Below, piece after piece: positions 1-6,620 of a stretch of DNA of 9,230 bases. A program made the translations under genes and the position numbers. Positions within the stretch are counted from its first letter, which is position 1, and every line of letters begins with the position of its first letter. The stretch covers positions 1 to 9,230 of the forward strand of contig JAQUUV010000069.1 of assembly GCA_028693695.1 (NCBI GenBank), given 5' to 3'. The notes beneath the pieces were generated by a model. The model worked only from the letters and a program-made list of their open reading frames with translations, ran no database searches and had not been told where the DNA came from. The DNA comes from Syntrophomonas sp. GTDB taxonomy: Bacteria > Bacillota > Syntrophomonadia > Syntrophomonadales > Syntrophomonadaceae.

Positions 1-904
1 CCGAATTATCCTGGTGGGCCATTCCAGAAGAACGTGATCTAATTATAAAAAATATTAAGGAACATGGAAAGCTTCGAAACTTTGAATCAAATTTTAAGAT
101 TAAATCCGGAGAGATACGGACGCTACTAATTTCCGCTGAGATAATAGATATGGGAGATAAACCGCATCTACTATTGGTGTCTAAAGATATTACTGAGCAG
201 CGAATGGCAGAAAAAAGAAATCAAGAACTTATGCTGGAATTGCAATCGGTAAACCTGGAATTAAAAGATTTTGCTTATATTGTATCACACGATTTGAAAG
301 CCCCACTCCGAGGAATTAGATCTCTGGCCGATTGGCTTTATAATGATTATAAGGATAAATTTGATGAAGAGGGTAAAGAACAGCTGGATATGCTTATAAA
401 CCGGGTTGATAGGATGAATAAACTCATTGAAGGAATACTGCGGTATTCCAGGTTAACTTCCAAGAATGAAGATAAGACAGTTATTAATATTAATCAGGCG
501 GTACAGGAAGTAATCGAAATGCTAGAACCGCCGGATAACATTTCTATCATTATCAAGAATGAATTGCCATCATTGACATTGGAGAGAACCCGTACCCAGC
601 AATTATTTACGAACTTAATTAACAATGCTATTAAATTTATGGATAAGCCCAACGGTGAAATTAGCATATCATGCCAGAACCAAGGAGAATTCTGGCAGTT
701 TCGTATCCAGGATAATGGATGCGGTATCGAAGAGAAGAATTTTGATAATATATTTACTATTTTTAAAACCTTAAAGCCGCGTGATGAGTTTGAGAGTACC
801 GGTATTGGTCTTACTATTGTTAAAAAGATTGTTGAAATATATGGTGGGAAGGTATGGGTTGAATCGAAACTTGGTGAAGGAAGCACCTTTTATTTTACCC
901 TGCC
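1..904 (+). repeat. Direct repeat copy 1 (kinase PAS/HisKA/HATPase region)
   Basis: Aligned by eye, this segment matches 2295-3198 at a constant offset of 2294 bases with no gaps. Identity rises in steps: about 78% over 1-203 (45 differences counted), about 95% over 204-555 (19 differences) and 100% over 556-904. Similarity stops abruptly after 904, nine codons before the variable C-terminal tail ends. The left edge is outside the window. Confidence 0.93.
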
Positions 905-947
905 GGATAATTATGGTAGTCCTGGCACAACAACACAAAGTGTCTAA
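3..947 (+). CDS. PAS-domain sensor histidine kinase, C-terminal part (5' end outside the window)
   Basis: The frame is open from the first base, so the gene starts upstream; 314 codons are visible. They begin inside a PAS fold (ELSWWAIPEER, then a PAC-like segment ending LLVSKDITEQRMAEK). A short coiled linker leads to the dimerisation and phosphoacceptor helix, whose H-box is VSHDLKAPLRGI with the His codon at 288-290. An HATPase_c domain follows, with N-box NLINNAIKF, G1 box DNGCGI and G2 box STGIGLTIVKK, ending in GSTFYFTLP. All residues needed for ATP binding and autophosphorylation seem present, so the visible part should be functional. It autophosphorylates on His and passes phosphate to a response regulator, but none is encoded nearby. 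No membrane segment is visible. The next gene starts 56 bases after the stop, with no terminator between, so the two are probably co-transcribed. The kinase core is almost identical to that gene; the last 14 residues differ completely. Family assignment is secure; the signal sensed is unknown. Confidence 0.93.
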   Translation, partial: ELSWWAIPEERDLIIKNIKEHGKLRNFESNFKIKSGEIRTLLISAEIIDMGDKPHLLLVSKDITEQRMAEKRNQELMLELQSVNLELKDFAYIVSHDLKAPLRGIRSLADWLYNDYKDKFDEEGKEQLDMLINRVDRMNKLIEGILRYSRLTSKNEDKTVININQAVQEVIEMLEPPDNISIIIKNELPSLTLERTRTQQLFTNLINNAIKFMDKPNGEISISCQNQGEFWQFRIQDNGCGIEEKNFDNIFTIFKTLKPRDEFESTGIGLTIVKKIVEIYGGKVWVESKLGEGSTFYFTLPDNYGSPGTTTQSV

Positions 948-987
948 TATAATAGGCTATTGTGATTAATAAGGGATAAATGTTACT

Positions 988-995
988 AAAGGAGG
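988..995 (+). promoter_or_regulatory. Ribosome binding site that decides the GTG start of the PocR kinase
   Basis: AAAGGAGG is a near-perfect anti-16S match. It lies 8 bases before the GTG at 1004 but inside the coding region implied by the upstream ATG at 980. This makes 1004 the better start. Confidence 0.8.
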
Positions 996-1003
996 CAATC
1001 TGG

Positions 1004-3235
1004 GTGAAGGATGAAAACAAGACAAAAAAGCAACTAATAGACGAACTTACTAAACTGCGCCAGAGAAATATTGAATTAGAACTTGCCCCAACATATCAAG
1101 ATTATAGTTCTACAGTACCTGAATTGTCATCACCTAGTCGTTGGTTCTCTACTGGCAGGTCTGAATTATTTGTTTCAGACAGGCCTGAGCATCAAGCAGT
1201 TAATCTCCCCATAAAGTACAAATTATCGGATCTTGTAGATATTCCATTTCTTAAGCGATTGTTAAATTCATTTTATATGGCCACAGGAATACCCCATGGA
1301 CTCCATGATGAAGATAACAATATTCTAAGTGGGAAAGGCTGGCAGGATATTTGTGCCCAGTTTCACCGTGCCTGCCCGCAGACTGAGTGCAGGTGCAAGC
1401 AAAGTGACAGTTATATATTTGACCATTTGCATGAGGGTTCTTATATTGGGTATAAGTGCATGAACGGGCTCATGGATTTTGGAACTCCAATTATTGTAGA
1501 AGGACAACATCTCGGATCTATTTTTTTAGGTCAGTTCCTGCACGAGTTGCCCGATGAAGAGTTTTTTCGCCGGCAGGCACAAGAGTTTGGATTTGACGAA
1601 GCAGCTTACATGGAGGCGCTGCGTCGGGTGCCGGTAATCCCTGAAGATCAGGTAGAATCCATTATGAAATTTTACTCGGAGCTGGGTCGATTTCTAGCAA
1701 CTATGGGGCTGGAGCGAAAACATCAATTGGAGGCAGCGAATCATACCATAAATGAGCGTGAGGAACGACTGAGACTGGTTTTAGATGGAAGTACAGACGG
1801 ATTCTGGGTTTGGAACATTGAAACGGATGAGATTTATAGGAGCGAGCGTTGGGCAGAGATCCTTGGGTGTTCGCTAGAGGAAATTGAGCCATGTTTGCAA
1901 TCATGGAAAAAACTCCTTCATCCCAGTGATATGCAAAACACCATTAAATTGCTTAATGAACATCTGGATGGACGAACCTCAAAATATGAGGTTGAATATA
2001 GGCTGATAACCGAATCTGGTGAGTTAAAATGGATATCGGAACGCGGTAGGGTGGTATCGTGGAATAATAAGGGTAAGCCAATTCGTATGGCAGGAACAGG
2101 TACTGACATCACAGAACGTAAACGGATGGAAGAAGCAATGCGTTTATCAGAGGATAAGTTTTCCAAAGCTTTTTGTTGCAATCCTGTCCCAATTAGCATA
2201 ACGACTATAAATAAAGGACGTTATGTTGAAGTAAATGATGCCTGGTTAGAATATACCGGTTTTCAACGAGATGAGGTTATAGGTCATACTTCTACCAAAT
2301 TGTCTCGTTGGGCCGTTCCAGAAGAAAGGGGTCTGATTATTAAACAAATTCAGGAACATGGTAAATTACGTAACTTGGAGGCAAAGTTTAAGATTAAATC
2401 TGGAGAAATACGGACTGTACTTCTTTCTGCTGACATAATAGATATGGGCAGTGAACCCCATTTGCTGTTTGTATCTAAAGATATTACCGAAGAGCAAATG
2501 GCAGAAAAAAGAAGTCAAGAACTTATGCTGGAATTGCAATCGGTAAACCTGGAGTTAAAAGACTTTGCTTATATAGTATCACACGATTTGAAAGCCCCAC
2601 TGCGAGGAATTAGATCTCTGGCCGATTGGCTTTATAATGATTATAAGGATAAATTTGATGAAGAGGGTAAAGAACAGCTGGATATGCTTATAAACCGGGT
2701 CGATAGGATGAATAATCTTATAGAAGGAATACTGCGGTATTCCAGGTTAACTTCCAAGAATGAAGATAAAATAGTTATTGATTTCAACGAGGCAGTAAAG
2801 GAAGTAATCGAAATGCTAGAACCGCCGGATAACATTTCTATCATTATCGAGAATGAATTGCCATCATTGACATTGGAGAGAACCCGTACCCAGCAATTAT
2901 TTACGAACTTAATTAACAATGCTATTAAATTTATGGATAAGCCCAACGGTGAAATTAGCATATCATGCCAGAACCAAGGAGAATTCTGGCAGTTTCGTAT
3001 CCAGGATAATGGATGCGGTATCGAAGAGAAGAATTTTGATAATATATTTACTATTTTTAAAACCTTAAAGCCGCGTGATGAGTTTGAGAGTACCGGTATT
3101 GGTCTTACTATTGTTAAAAAGATTGTTGAAATATATGGTGGGAAGGTATGGGTTGAATCGAAACTTGGTGAAGGAAGCACCTTTTATTTTACCCTGCCAT
3201 CGCGCAAAACAGAACTGATAAATCAACTTTCTTAG
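1004..3235 (+). CDS. PocR-PAS-PAS sensor histidine kinase
   Basis: A 743-residue kinase. I chose the GTG start at 1004 because AAAGGAGG lies 8 bases upstream and the protein then begins MKDENKTKKQLIDEL, a charged coil usual in such kinases. An ATG at 980 in the same frame would add eight residues and has only a weak AAGGG before it. Approximate domains: N-terminal coil 1-28; PocR sensory domain 72-235 with its Cys-rich segment (CAQFHRACPQTECRC, Cys 117, 124, 129 and 131, plus Cys 152); PAS 1 at 255-373 ending GTGTDITERKR; PAS 2 at 382-500 ending VSKDITEEQM; phosphoacceptor helix with His527 in VSHDLKAPLR; HATPase_c with NLINNAIKF, DNGCG (about 668-672) and TGIGLTIVKK. No signal peptide or membrane helix is seen, so it is probably cytoplasmic. 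PocR domains are proposed to bind small molecules such as hydrocarbon derivatives; the ligand here is unknown. There is no partner response regulator in the window. The C-terminal half duplicates the upstream kinase. Confidence 0.95.
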   Translation: MKDENKTKKQLIDELTKLRQRNIELELAPTYQDYSSTVPELSSPSRWFSTGRSELFVSDRPEHQAVNLPIKYKLSDLVDIPFLKRLLNSFYMATGIPHGLHDEDNNILSGKGWQDICAQFHRACPQTECRCKQSDSYIFDHLHEGSYIGYKCMNGLMDFGTPIIVEGQHLGSIFLGQFLHELPDEEFFRRQAQEFGFDEAAYMEALRRVPVIPEDQVESIMKFYSELGRFLATMGLERKHQLEAANHTINEREERLRLVLDGSTDGFWVWNIETDEIYRSERWAEILGCSLEEIEPCLQSWKKLLHPSDMQNTIKLLNEHLDGRTSKYEVEYRLITESGELKWISERGRVVSWNNKGKPIRMAGTGTDITERKRMEEAMRLSEDKFSKAFCCNPVPISITTINKGRYVEVNDAWLEYTGFQRDEVIGHTSTKLSRWAVPEERGLIIKQIQEHGKLRNLEAKFKIKSGEIRTVLLSADIIDMGSEPHLLFVSKDITEEQMAEKRSQELMLELQSVNLELKDFAYIVSHDLKAPLRGIRSLADWLYNDYKDKFDEEGKEQLDMLINRVDRMNNLIEGILRYSRLTSKNEDKIVIDFNEAVKEVIEMLEPPDNISIIIENELPSLTLERTRTQQLFTNLINNAIKFMDKPNGEISISCQNQGEFWQFRIQDNGCGIEEKNFDNIFTIFKTLKPRDEFESTGIGLTIVKKIVEIYGGKVWVESKLGEGSTFYFTLPSRKTELINQLS
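2295..3198 (+). repeat. Direct repeat copy 2 (kinase PAS/HisKA/HATPase region)
   Basis: This is the partner of positions 1-904, inside the PocR kinase. It covers most of PAS 2, the phosphoacceptor helix and the ATPase domain. The perfectly identical part is 2850-3198. Synonymous sites are identical too, so the identity cannot come from protein-level selection alone and points to recent copying or gene conversion. Confidence 0.93.
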
Positions 3236-3307
3236 CCCTACTATTGCAAATTTCCGCAAAAAAACGGTTATAATTTATGCTTACTACATAAACACTTGTT
3301 TAGAAAC

Positions 3308-4561
3308 TTATTCTGACATCTTGCGCAATGGCTTTCCTAGGGATTCAATGAGCTGAATAATTCTTATGATAACTTTGGTAGCCGCCTCCATAGACTCAAG
3401 GCTTATATATTCATAACGACTATGAAAGTTATGACCACCAGTGAAAATATTAGGACAAGGGAGTCCCATGAAGGAAAGACGAGCACCATCAGTGCCGCCC
3501 CGAACCGGTTTTATCAAAGGCTTAATTTCCTCTTCAACCATTGCCTGTTCTGCTAAATCAACTATATGATAAATCGGCTCAATTTTTTCTTTCATATTAT
3601 AATACTGATCTAACATCTTAAGATTAATGCTTGATTCACCATATTTACTATTAAGAAAATCTACACAGTTTTTTAAATATGCCTTCTTGTGTTCGAATTT
3701 TGCCTTATCATGGTCTCTAATTATATAGGTCATTTTAGCTGATTCAACACTTCCATGAAATTCGCTAAGATGGAAAAAGCCTTCATAATTACGAGTATAT
3801 TCAGGACGCTCATTAGTTGGCAGCATAGTATTTAATTCCATGGCAATTAATATAGCGTTTTTCATACGCATATAAGCTGAGCCTGGATGTACATTAATAC
3901 CTTGGATATCAATATGGGCGATAGCTGCATTGAAGGTTTCATATTCAAGTTCCCCTAAAGGACCTCCATCAATGGTGTAAGCAAAATCTGCTCCAAAGCC
4001 AGCTACATCAAAAAAATCTGCCCCTTGGCCTATTTCCTCATCTGGGGTAAAAGCTATGACTATCTTGCCGTGTATAAAATCTGGCTTATTCATCAGATTT
4101 GCTATAGCAGTTATGATTACTGCTACTCCTGCCTTATTATCAGCGCCAAGCAGAGTGGTGCCATCGCTGGTTATAATGGTTTGTCCTATATAATCACCCA
4201 GTTCAGGATAATCTTGAATTTTTAGGATAAGGTTTTCTGCGTGGTTCAGTACTAAATCATTGCCATCATAGTTAGGAAATAATTGCGGCTTTACATCTTT
4301 GCCTGATACATCAGGACTGGTATCCAGGTGAGCTATAAATCCTATAGTGGGAATCTTTTTATCGGTGTTAGCAGGTATTTCAGCCATTAAATAACCCTTT
4401 TTACTAAGGGTGATATTACTTAAGCCTAATTGTTGAAGCTCCTTTTCAAGCAGTTGGGCTAATTCCATCTGCCCAGGGGTACTTGGATGAGTAGACGAAC
4501 CCTCATTTGACTGAGTATCAATCCTGACATATCTTAAGAATCTATCTAATAAGGTTTCCAT
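3308..4561 (-). CDS. pepT: Peptidase T (tripeptide aminopeptidase, M20B family)
   Basis: A 417-residue cytoplasmic zinc metallopeptidase that removes the N-terminal residue from tripeptides, recycling peptides for amino acid use. Length and motifs fit the family throughout. The metal site shows His78 and Asp80 in IAHLDTSPDVSG, Asp141 in LLGADNKAG, Glu175/Glu176 in FTPDEEIGQG (general base and ligand), Asp198 in YTIDGGPLGELE, and His380 in GGHNFHSRYE. The conserved KPVRGGTDGARLSFMGLPCPN segment lies near 351-371. The lid/dimerisation domain is at about 210-320. The start is the ATG at 4561, preceded by GGAGGT six bases away and giving the usual METLLDRFLRYV N-terminus; an in-frame ATG ten codons upstream (4591) has no such site. 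The gene runs convergently with the PocR kinase (72-base gap, no clear terminator) and divergently from the flavoprotein gene. A good promoter with an inverted repeat lies upstream. Nothing looks damaged. Confidence 0.97.
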   Translation of the reverse strand: METLLDRFLRYVRIDTQSNEGSSTHPSTPGQMELAQLLEKELQQLGLSNITLSKKGYLMAEIPANTDKKIPTIGFIAHLDTSPDVSGKDVKPQLFPNYDGNDLVLNHAENLILKIQDYPELGDYIGQTIITSDGTTLLGADNKAGVAVIITAIANLMNKPDFIHGKIVIAFTPDEEIGQGADFFDVAGFGADFAYTIDGGPLGELEYETFNAAIAHIDIQGINVHPGSAYMRMKNAILIAMELNTMLPTNERPEYTRNYEGFFHLSEFHGSVESAKMTYIIRDHDKAKFEHKKAYLKNCVDFLNSKYGESSINLKMLDQYYNMKEKIEPIYHIVDLAEQAMVEEEIKPLIKPVRGGTDGARLSFMGLPCPNIFTGGHNFHSRYEYISLESMEAATKVIIRIIQLIESLGKPLRKMSE

Positions 4562-4567
4562 ACTATT

Positions 4568-4573
4568 ACCTCC
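4568..4573 (-). promoter_or_regulatory. Ribosome binding site that decides the pepT start
   Basis: On the minus strand GGAGGT lies six bases before the ATG at 4561. It lies downstream of the alternative ATG at 4591 and so rules that start out. Confidence 0.8.
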
Positions 4574-4582
4574 GATGTTGAA

Positions 4583-4612
4583 ATAATACAAACTAGATAC
4601 TAATTGTATTAT
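4583..4612. promoter_or_regulatory. Inverted repeat overlapping the pepT -10 box (possible operator)
   Basis: ATAATACAA at 4583-4591 is perfectly matched by TTGTATTAT at 4604-4612, with a 12-base spacer. The right arm covers most of the -10 hexamer and the centre falls on the predicted start of transcription, as expected for a repressor site. The arms are AT-rich, so chance is possible. I cannot name the regulator. Confidence 0.45.
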
Positions 4613-4631
4613 GTTTTATGTTGAATATCAA
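4603..4631 (-). promoter_or_regulatory. Sigma-A-type promoter of pepT
   Basis: Read on the minus strand, TTGATA (4631-4626) and TACAAT (4608-4603) each match the -35 and -10 consensus at five of six bases and are separated by exactly 17 bases. Transcription should begin near 4596, giving a leader of about 35 bases before the pepT start codon. Confidence 0.7.
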
Positions 4632-4661
4632 TTAACAGGAGCGAGGCTAAAACATCTTAAT
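4632..4661 (+). promoter_or_regulatory. Possible promoter of the flavoprotein gene
   Basis: TTAACA (4632-4637) and CTTAAT (4656-4661) are separated by 18 bases and match the -35 at five and the -10 at four positions. The -35 box would abut that of pepT on the other strand. This is a weak match; other AT-rich boxes nearby could serve. Confidence 0.3.
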
Positions 4662-4729
4662 CCATTTAGAGGAATACATAACTTATAACGGAAATATTTA
4701 TAAAAAATATATGGGGGAGGGAAAATAGC

Positions 4730-5560
4730 TTGAAAAAGGTTCTTGGAATAGTAATATCCCATAGAAAACTGGGCAATAGCGAGATTTTAGTAAAAGAGAT
4801 TATAAACAACATTCCAGAAGACTGCCAGCCGGAATTAATTCGTCTCACCGACATGAAAATCGAACCGTGCAAGGCCTGTTATCAATGCTTGCAGTCAGAC
4901 AAAGATTGTCCTATAAAGGATGATTTTAATTTTATCATAAACAAAATTAAGCAAGCAGATGCTTTGATTATTGGGGTGCCAATATATTTATTAGGACCAC
5001 ATGGGTATTATAAGATGTTGAGTGATCGGATGGTAAGTGCCTTTAAGTTTGCTGCATTCACGGCCGGTAAACCATGCATACTGGTGGTGCCTTATGGTAT
5101 CAAAGGATGGGAGGGATACACAAGAGCGGCAGCACTAGTCATGCCCAGGCTTCTGCAAATGAAGATAATAGATTATTGGCAGGTTGAAGCTACCCTGCCT
5201 GGGGAATCTCTTTTCGATCCTGCTAATCTGGAATATGCCCGCCGCCTAGGGGAAAACCTATTTGATAGTGAAGCATATGTACCGGGGATAAGAGAGTGTC
5301 CTTATTGTGGATCAGACCTGTTTCGTTTGCATCCGGACAATAAAATTGAATGCCCCATTTGTATGGCGGAGGGTATTTTGCAGGCTGATAACATTCCCTA
5401 TTTTTCTCCAACAGACAACTTTAGGTTCTCGGCAGTTAATATTGACGAACATTTTAACGGTTGGGTAAGGGATATGAAAAAGAAATTCCATGCTGAAAAG
5501 GATCAATTAAAGGAAGTACAAAAAGTGTACCGGGATAAAGATTGGTGGATTAAACCCTGA
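4730..5560 (+). CDS. Iron-sulfur flavoprotein (NADPH-dependent FMN reductase fold) with C-terminal zinc-ribbon-like domain
   Basis: A 276-residue cytoplasmic redox protein. The TTG start at 4730 is supported by GGGGGAGG ending nine bases upstream; an upstream ATG at 4711 meets a stop within five codons. Residues 1 to about 185 form a flavodoxin-like fold of the NADPH-dependent FMN reductase / iron-sulfur flavoprotein family: first strand and FMN-phosphate loop (VLGIVISHRKLGNSE), then a compact cluster motif with Cys47, Cys50, Cys53 and Cys60 (PCKACYQCL...DCP), then DALIIGVPIYLLGPHG, the usual flavin-contact strand and loop. This Cys spacing binds a [4Fe-4S] cluster in characterised relatives that pass electrons between ferredoxin and other acceptors. 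Residues 190-211 add a second Cys4 set (CPYCG and CPIC, Cys190, 193, 208, 211), typical of a zinc ribbon or rubredoxin-like knuckle. A charged tail ends in DWWIKP. The gene stands alone, divergent from pepT, so its partner and substrate are unknown. Confidence 0.85.
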   Translation: MKKVLGIVISHRKLGNSEILVKEIINNIPEDCQPELIRLTDMKIEPCKACYQCLQSDKDCPIKDDFNFIINKIKQADALIIGVPIYLLGPHGYYKMLSDRMVSAFKFAAFTAGKPCILVVPYGIKGWEGYTRAAALVMPRLLQMKIIDYWQVEATLPGESLFDPANLEYARRLGENLFDSEAYVPGIRECPYCGSDLFRLHPDNKIECPICMAEGILQADNIPYFSPTDNFRFSAVNIDEHFNGWVRDMKKKFHAEKDQLKEVQKVYRDKDWWIKP

Positions 5561-5567
5561 TTATCCG

Positions 5568-5672
5568 TTAACTTGGGAACCTAACATAAAAAGTTGTACC
5601 GGTTGAACTGGTGTCTATGTCGATTTTGGCATTATGCCGAACAGCTATCCTGTAGCAGACTGCATAAGCCCC
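5568..5672 (-). pseudogene. Remnant of a histidine kinase C-terminus
   Basis: Read on the minus strand, this stretch encodes AVCYRIAVRHNAKI followed by DTSSTGTTFYVRFPS and a stop at 5568. It matches the end of an HATPase_c domain: the helix after the G2 box, the strand pair, and the closing GTTFYVRFP. The upstream kinase part (H-box, N-box, G1) is missing, and the frame hits a TAG at 5697-5699 soon after the match ends. It is a different subfamily from the two kinases at the left of the window, which end GSTFYFTLP. I read it as the tail of a deleted gene. Confidence 0.65.
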
Positions 5673-5724
5673 AAAATAAAACTGTGAATGCCAAGGCTAT
5701 ATAGGTCATTATTTTTGAGTTCAT
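5632..5724 (-). pseudogene. Probable start of an EamA/DMT-type permease gene, cut off by a deletion
   Basis: A 30-codon frame begins with ATG at 5722-5724, nine bases past the lyase stop, with AAGGA 13 bases upstream. It reads MNSKIMTYIALAFTVLFWGL and then changes character (CSLLQDSCSA, stop at 5632). A hydrophobic first helix ending in FWG is typical of EamA/DMT-superfamily permeases. From about 5665 onward the DNA instead matches a kinase tail in another frame, so this looks like a gene start joined to an unrelated gene end. Identification from about 20 residues is tentative. It could also be translated as a small single-helix peptide. Confidence 0.42.
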
Positions 5725-5733
5725 ATTTGTGCA

Positions 5734-6606
5734 CTATTCCTTATATCTTTTATCTAGTTCAAGGTATTTCTCCAAGCAAACTAGTTCATTAAAATCATTA
5801 AAATTCAGCATATGTTCTTGATATTGAGCGGTAGAACCTGTATCTTTCAGTGCTTTGAATGCTTTATCCAAGGTATAGGCAACCGAATATATTGCTGTGC
5901 AAGGCCAAAATACTATCGTAAAACCCAATTGTTGTAACTCTCCTGCCGAAAGGCAAGGGGTCTTGCCCCCTTCGACCATGTTGGCAATCAATATAGTTTC
6001 AGAAAAAGCTCTGCCAATGCTTTCTAATTCTCCTTCACTCTGAGGTGCTTCAATAAATAGAGCATCTGCACCTGCTTCCAAATACAATTTGCCCCTCTCT
6101 ATAGCCGCAGAAAGTCCTAATACACCTCTAGCGTCGGTCCGCGCTACAATTAGAAGGTCATTTGATTGTCTTGCTTCGGAAGCAGCCCGGATTTTTTGGA
6201 AATGCTCTGAGGCAGGTATGACTTCTTTACCTCGCATGTGACCACATCGCTTTGGAAAAACCTGATCCTCAAAAATGATTGCTGCTGCACCTGCCTTTTC
6301 ATATTCTTGCACAGTGCGAATCACACTAAGCGGGTTACCATAGCCGGTATCCCCATCAGCTATTACTGGCAGTTCAACGGCATCTATAATAACCTTTAAA
6401 GCATTAACCATTTCTGTTATTGAAAGATAACCAACATCAGGTTGAGCAAGCCGAGATGCTGCTATACTATAGCCCCCCATAAGCATAGCTTTAAAACCTA
6501 TTCGTTCGATTATTTTGGCGCTAAGAGCATCGTAAGCTCCTGGAACAATTAGGATTTCATCTTGTTCAATCAACTGGCGCAGTTTAGTAGATTTTGATTC
6601 CTTCAC
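5734..6606 (-). CDS. Isocitrate lyase/PEP mutase superfamily enzyme (PrpB / 2,3-dimethylmalate lyase type)
   Basis: A 290-residue cytoplasmic TIM-barrel lyase. It starts with GTG at 6606, preceded by AAGGAG eight bases away. The superfamily residues are in order: VPGAYDALSA (21-30), GGYSIAAS substrate loop (44-51), the Mg2+ site VIADGDTGYG with Asp84 and Asp86, IFEDQ with Glu113, the signature catalytic loop PKRCGH with Cys121 and His123, VARTDA with Arg156, FIEAP with Glu186, and ANMVEGG with Asn209. The KRCGH loop indicates a C-C bond-cleaving lyase rather than a PEP mutase. Family members split 2-methylisocitrate (pyruvate plus succinate), 2,3-dimethylmalate (pyruvate plus propionate) or related acids. 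Length fits PrpB, but no prpC or prpD is nearby, so the substrate is open and I give no symbol. The downstream partner gene on this strand seems to have been lost by deletion. I see no clear promoter. Confidence 0.88.
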   Translation of the reverse strand: MKESKSTKLRQLIEQDEILIVPGAYDALSAKIIERIGFKAMLMGGYSIAASRLAQPDVGYLSITEMVNALKVIIDAVELPVIADGDTGYGNPLSVIRTVQEYEKAGAAAIIFEDQVFPKRCGHMRGKEVIPASEHFQKIRAASEARQSNDLLIVARTDARGVLGLSAAIERGKLYLEAGADALFIEAPQSEGELESIGRAFSETILIANMVEGGKTPCLSAGELQQLGFTIVFWPCTAIYSVAYTLDKAFKALKDTGSTAQYQEHMLNFNDFNELVCLEKYLELDKRYKE

Positions 6607-6614
6607 TGATTTAA

Positions 6615-6620
6615 CTCCTT
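6615..6620 (-). promoter_or_regulatory. Ribosome binding site for the GTG start of the lyase
   Basis: AAGGAG on the minus strand lies eight bases before the GTG at 6606. It supports a start that lacks an ATG. Confidence 0.7.

Noticed and set aside
494..886. Antisense open frame under the first kinase and its matching frame at 2641-3180
   Set aside because: Both lie opposite well-supported kinase domains and look alike only because the kinases are duplicated. They show no ribosome site or recognisable domain.
980..1003. Upstream ATG start for the PocR kinase
   Set aside because: The strong AAAGGAGG lies inside this extension and is correctly placed for the GTG at 1004.
3236..3307. Terminator between the convergent PocR kinase and pepT genes
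   Set aside because: I looked for a GC-rich stem with a T-tract on either strand and found only a 3-base CCG/CGG pairing around a run of A, too weak to call.
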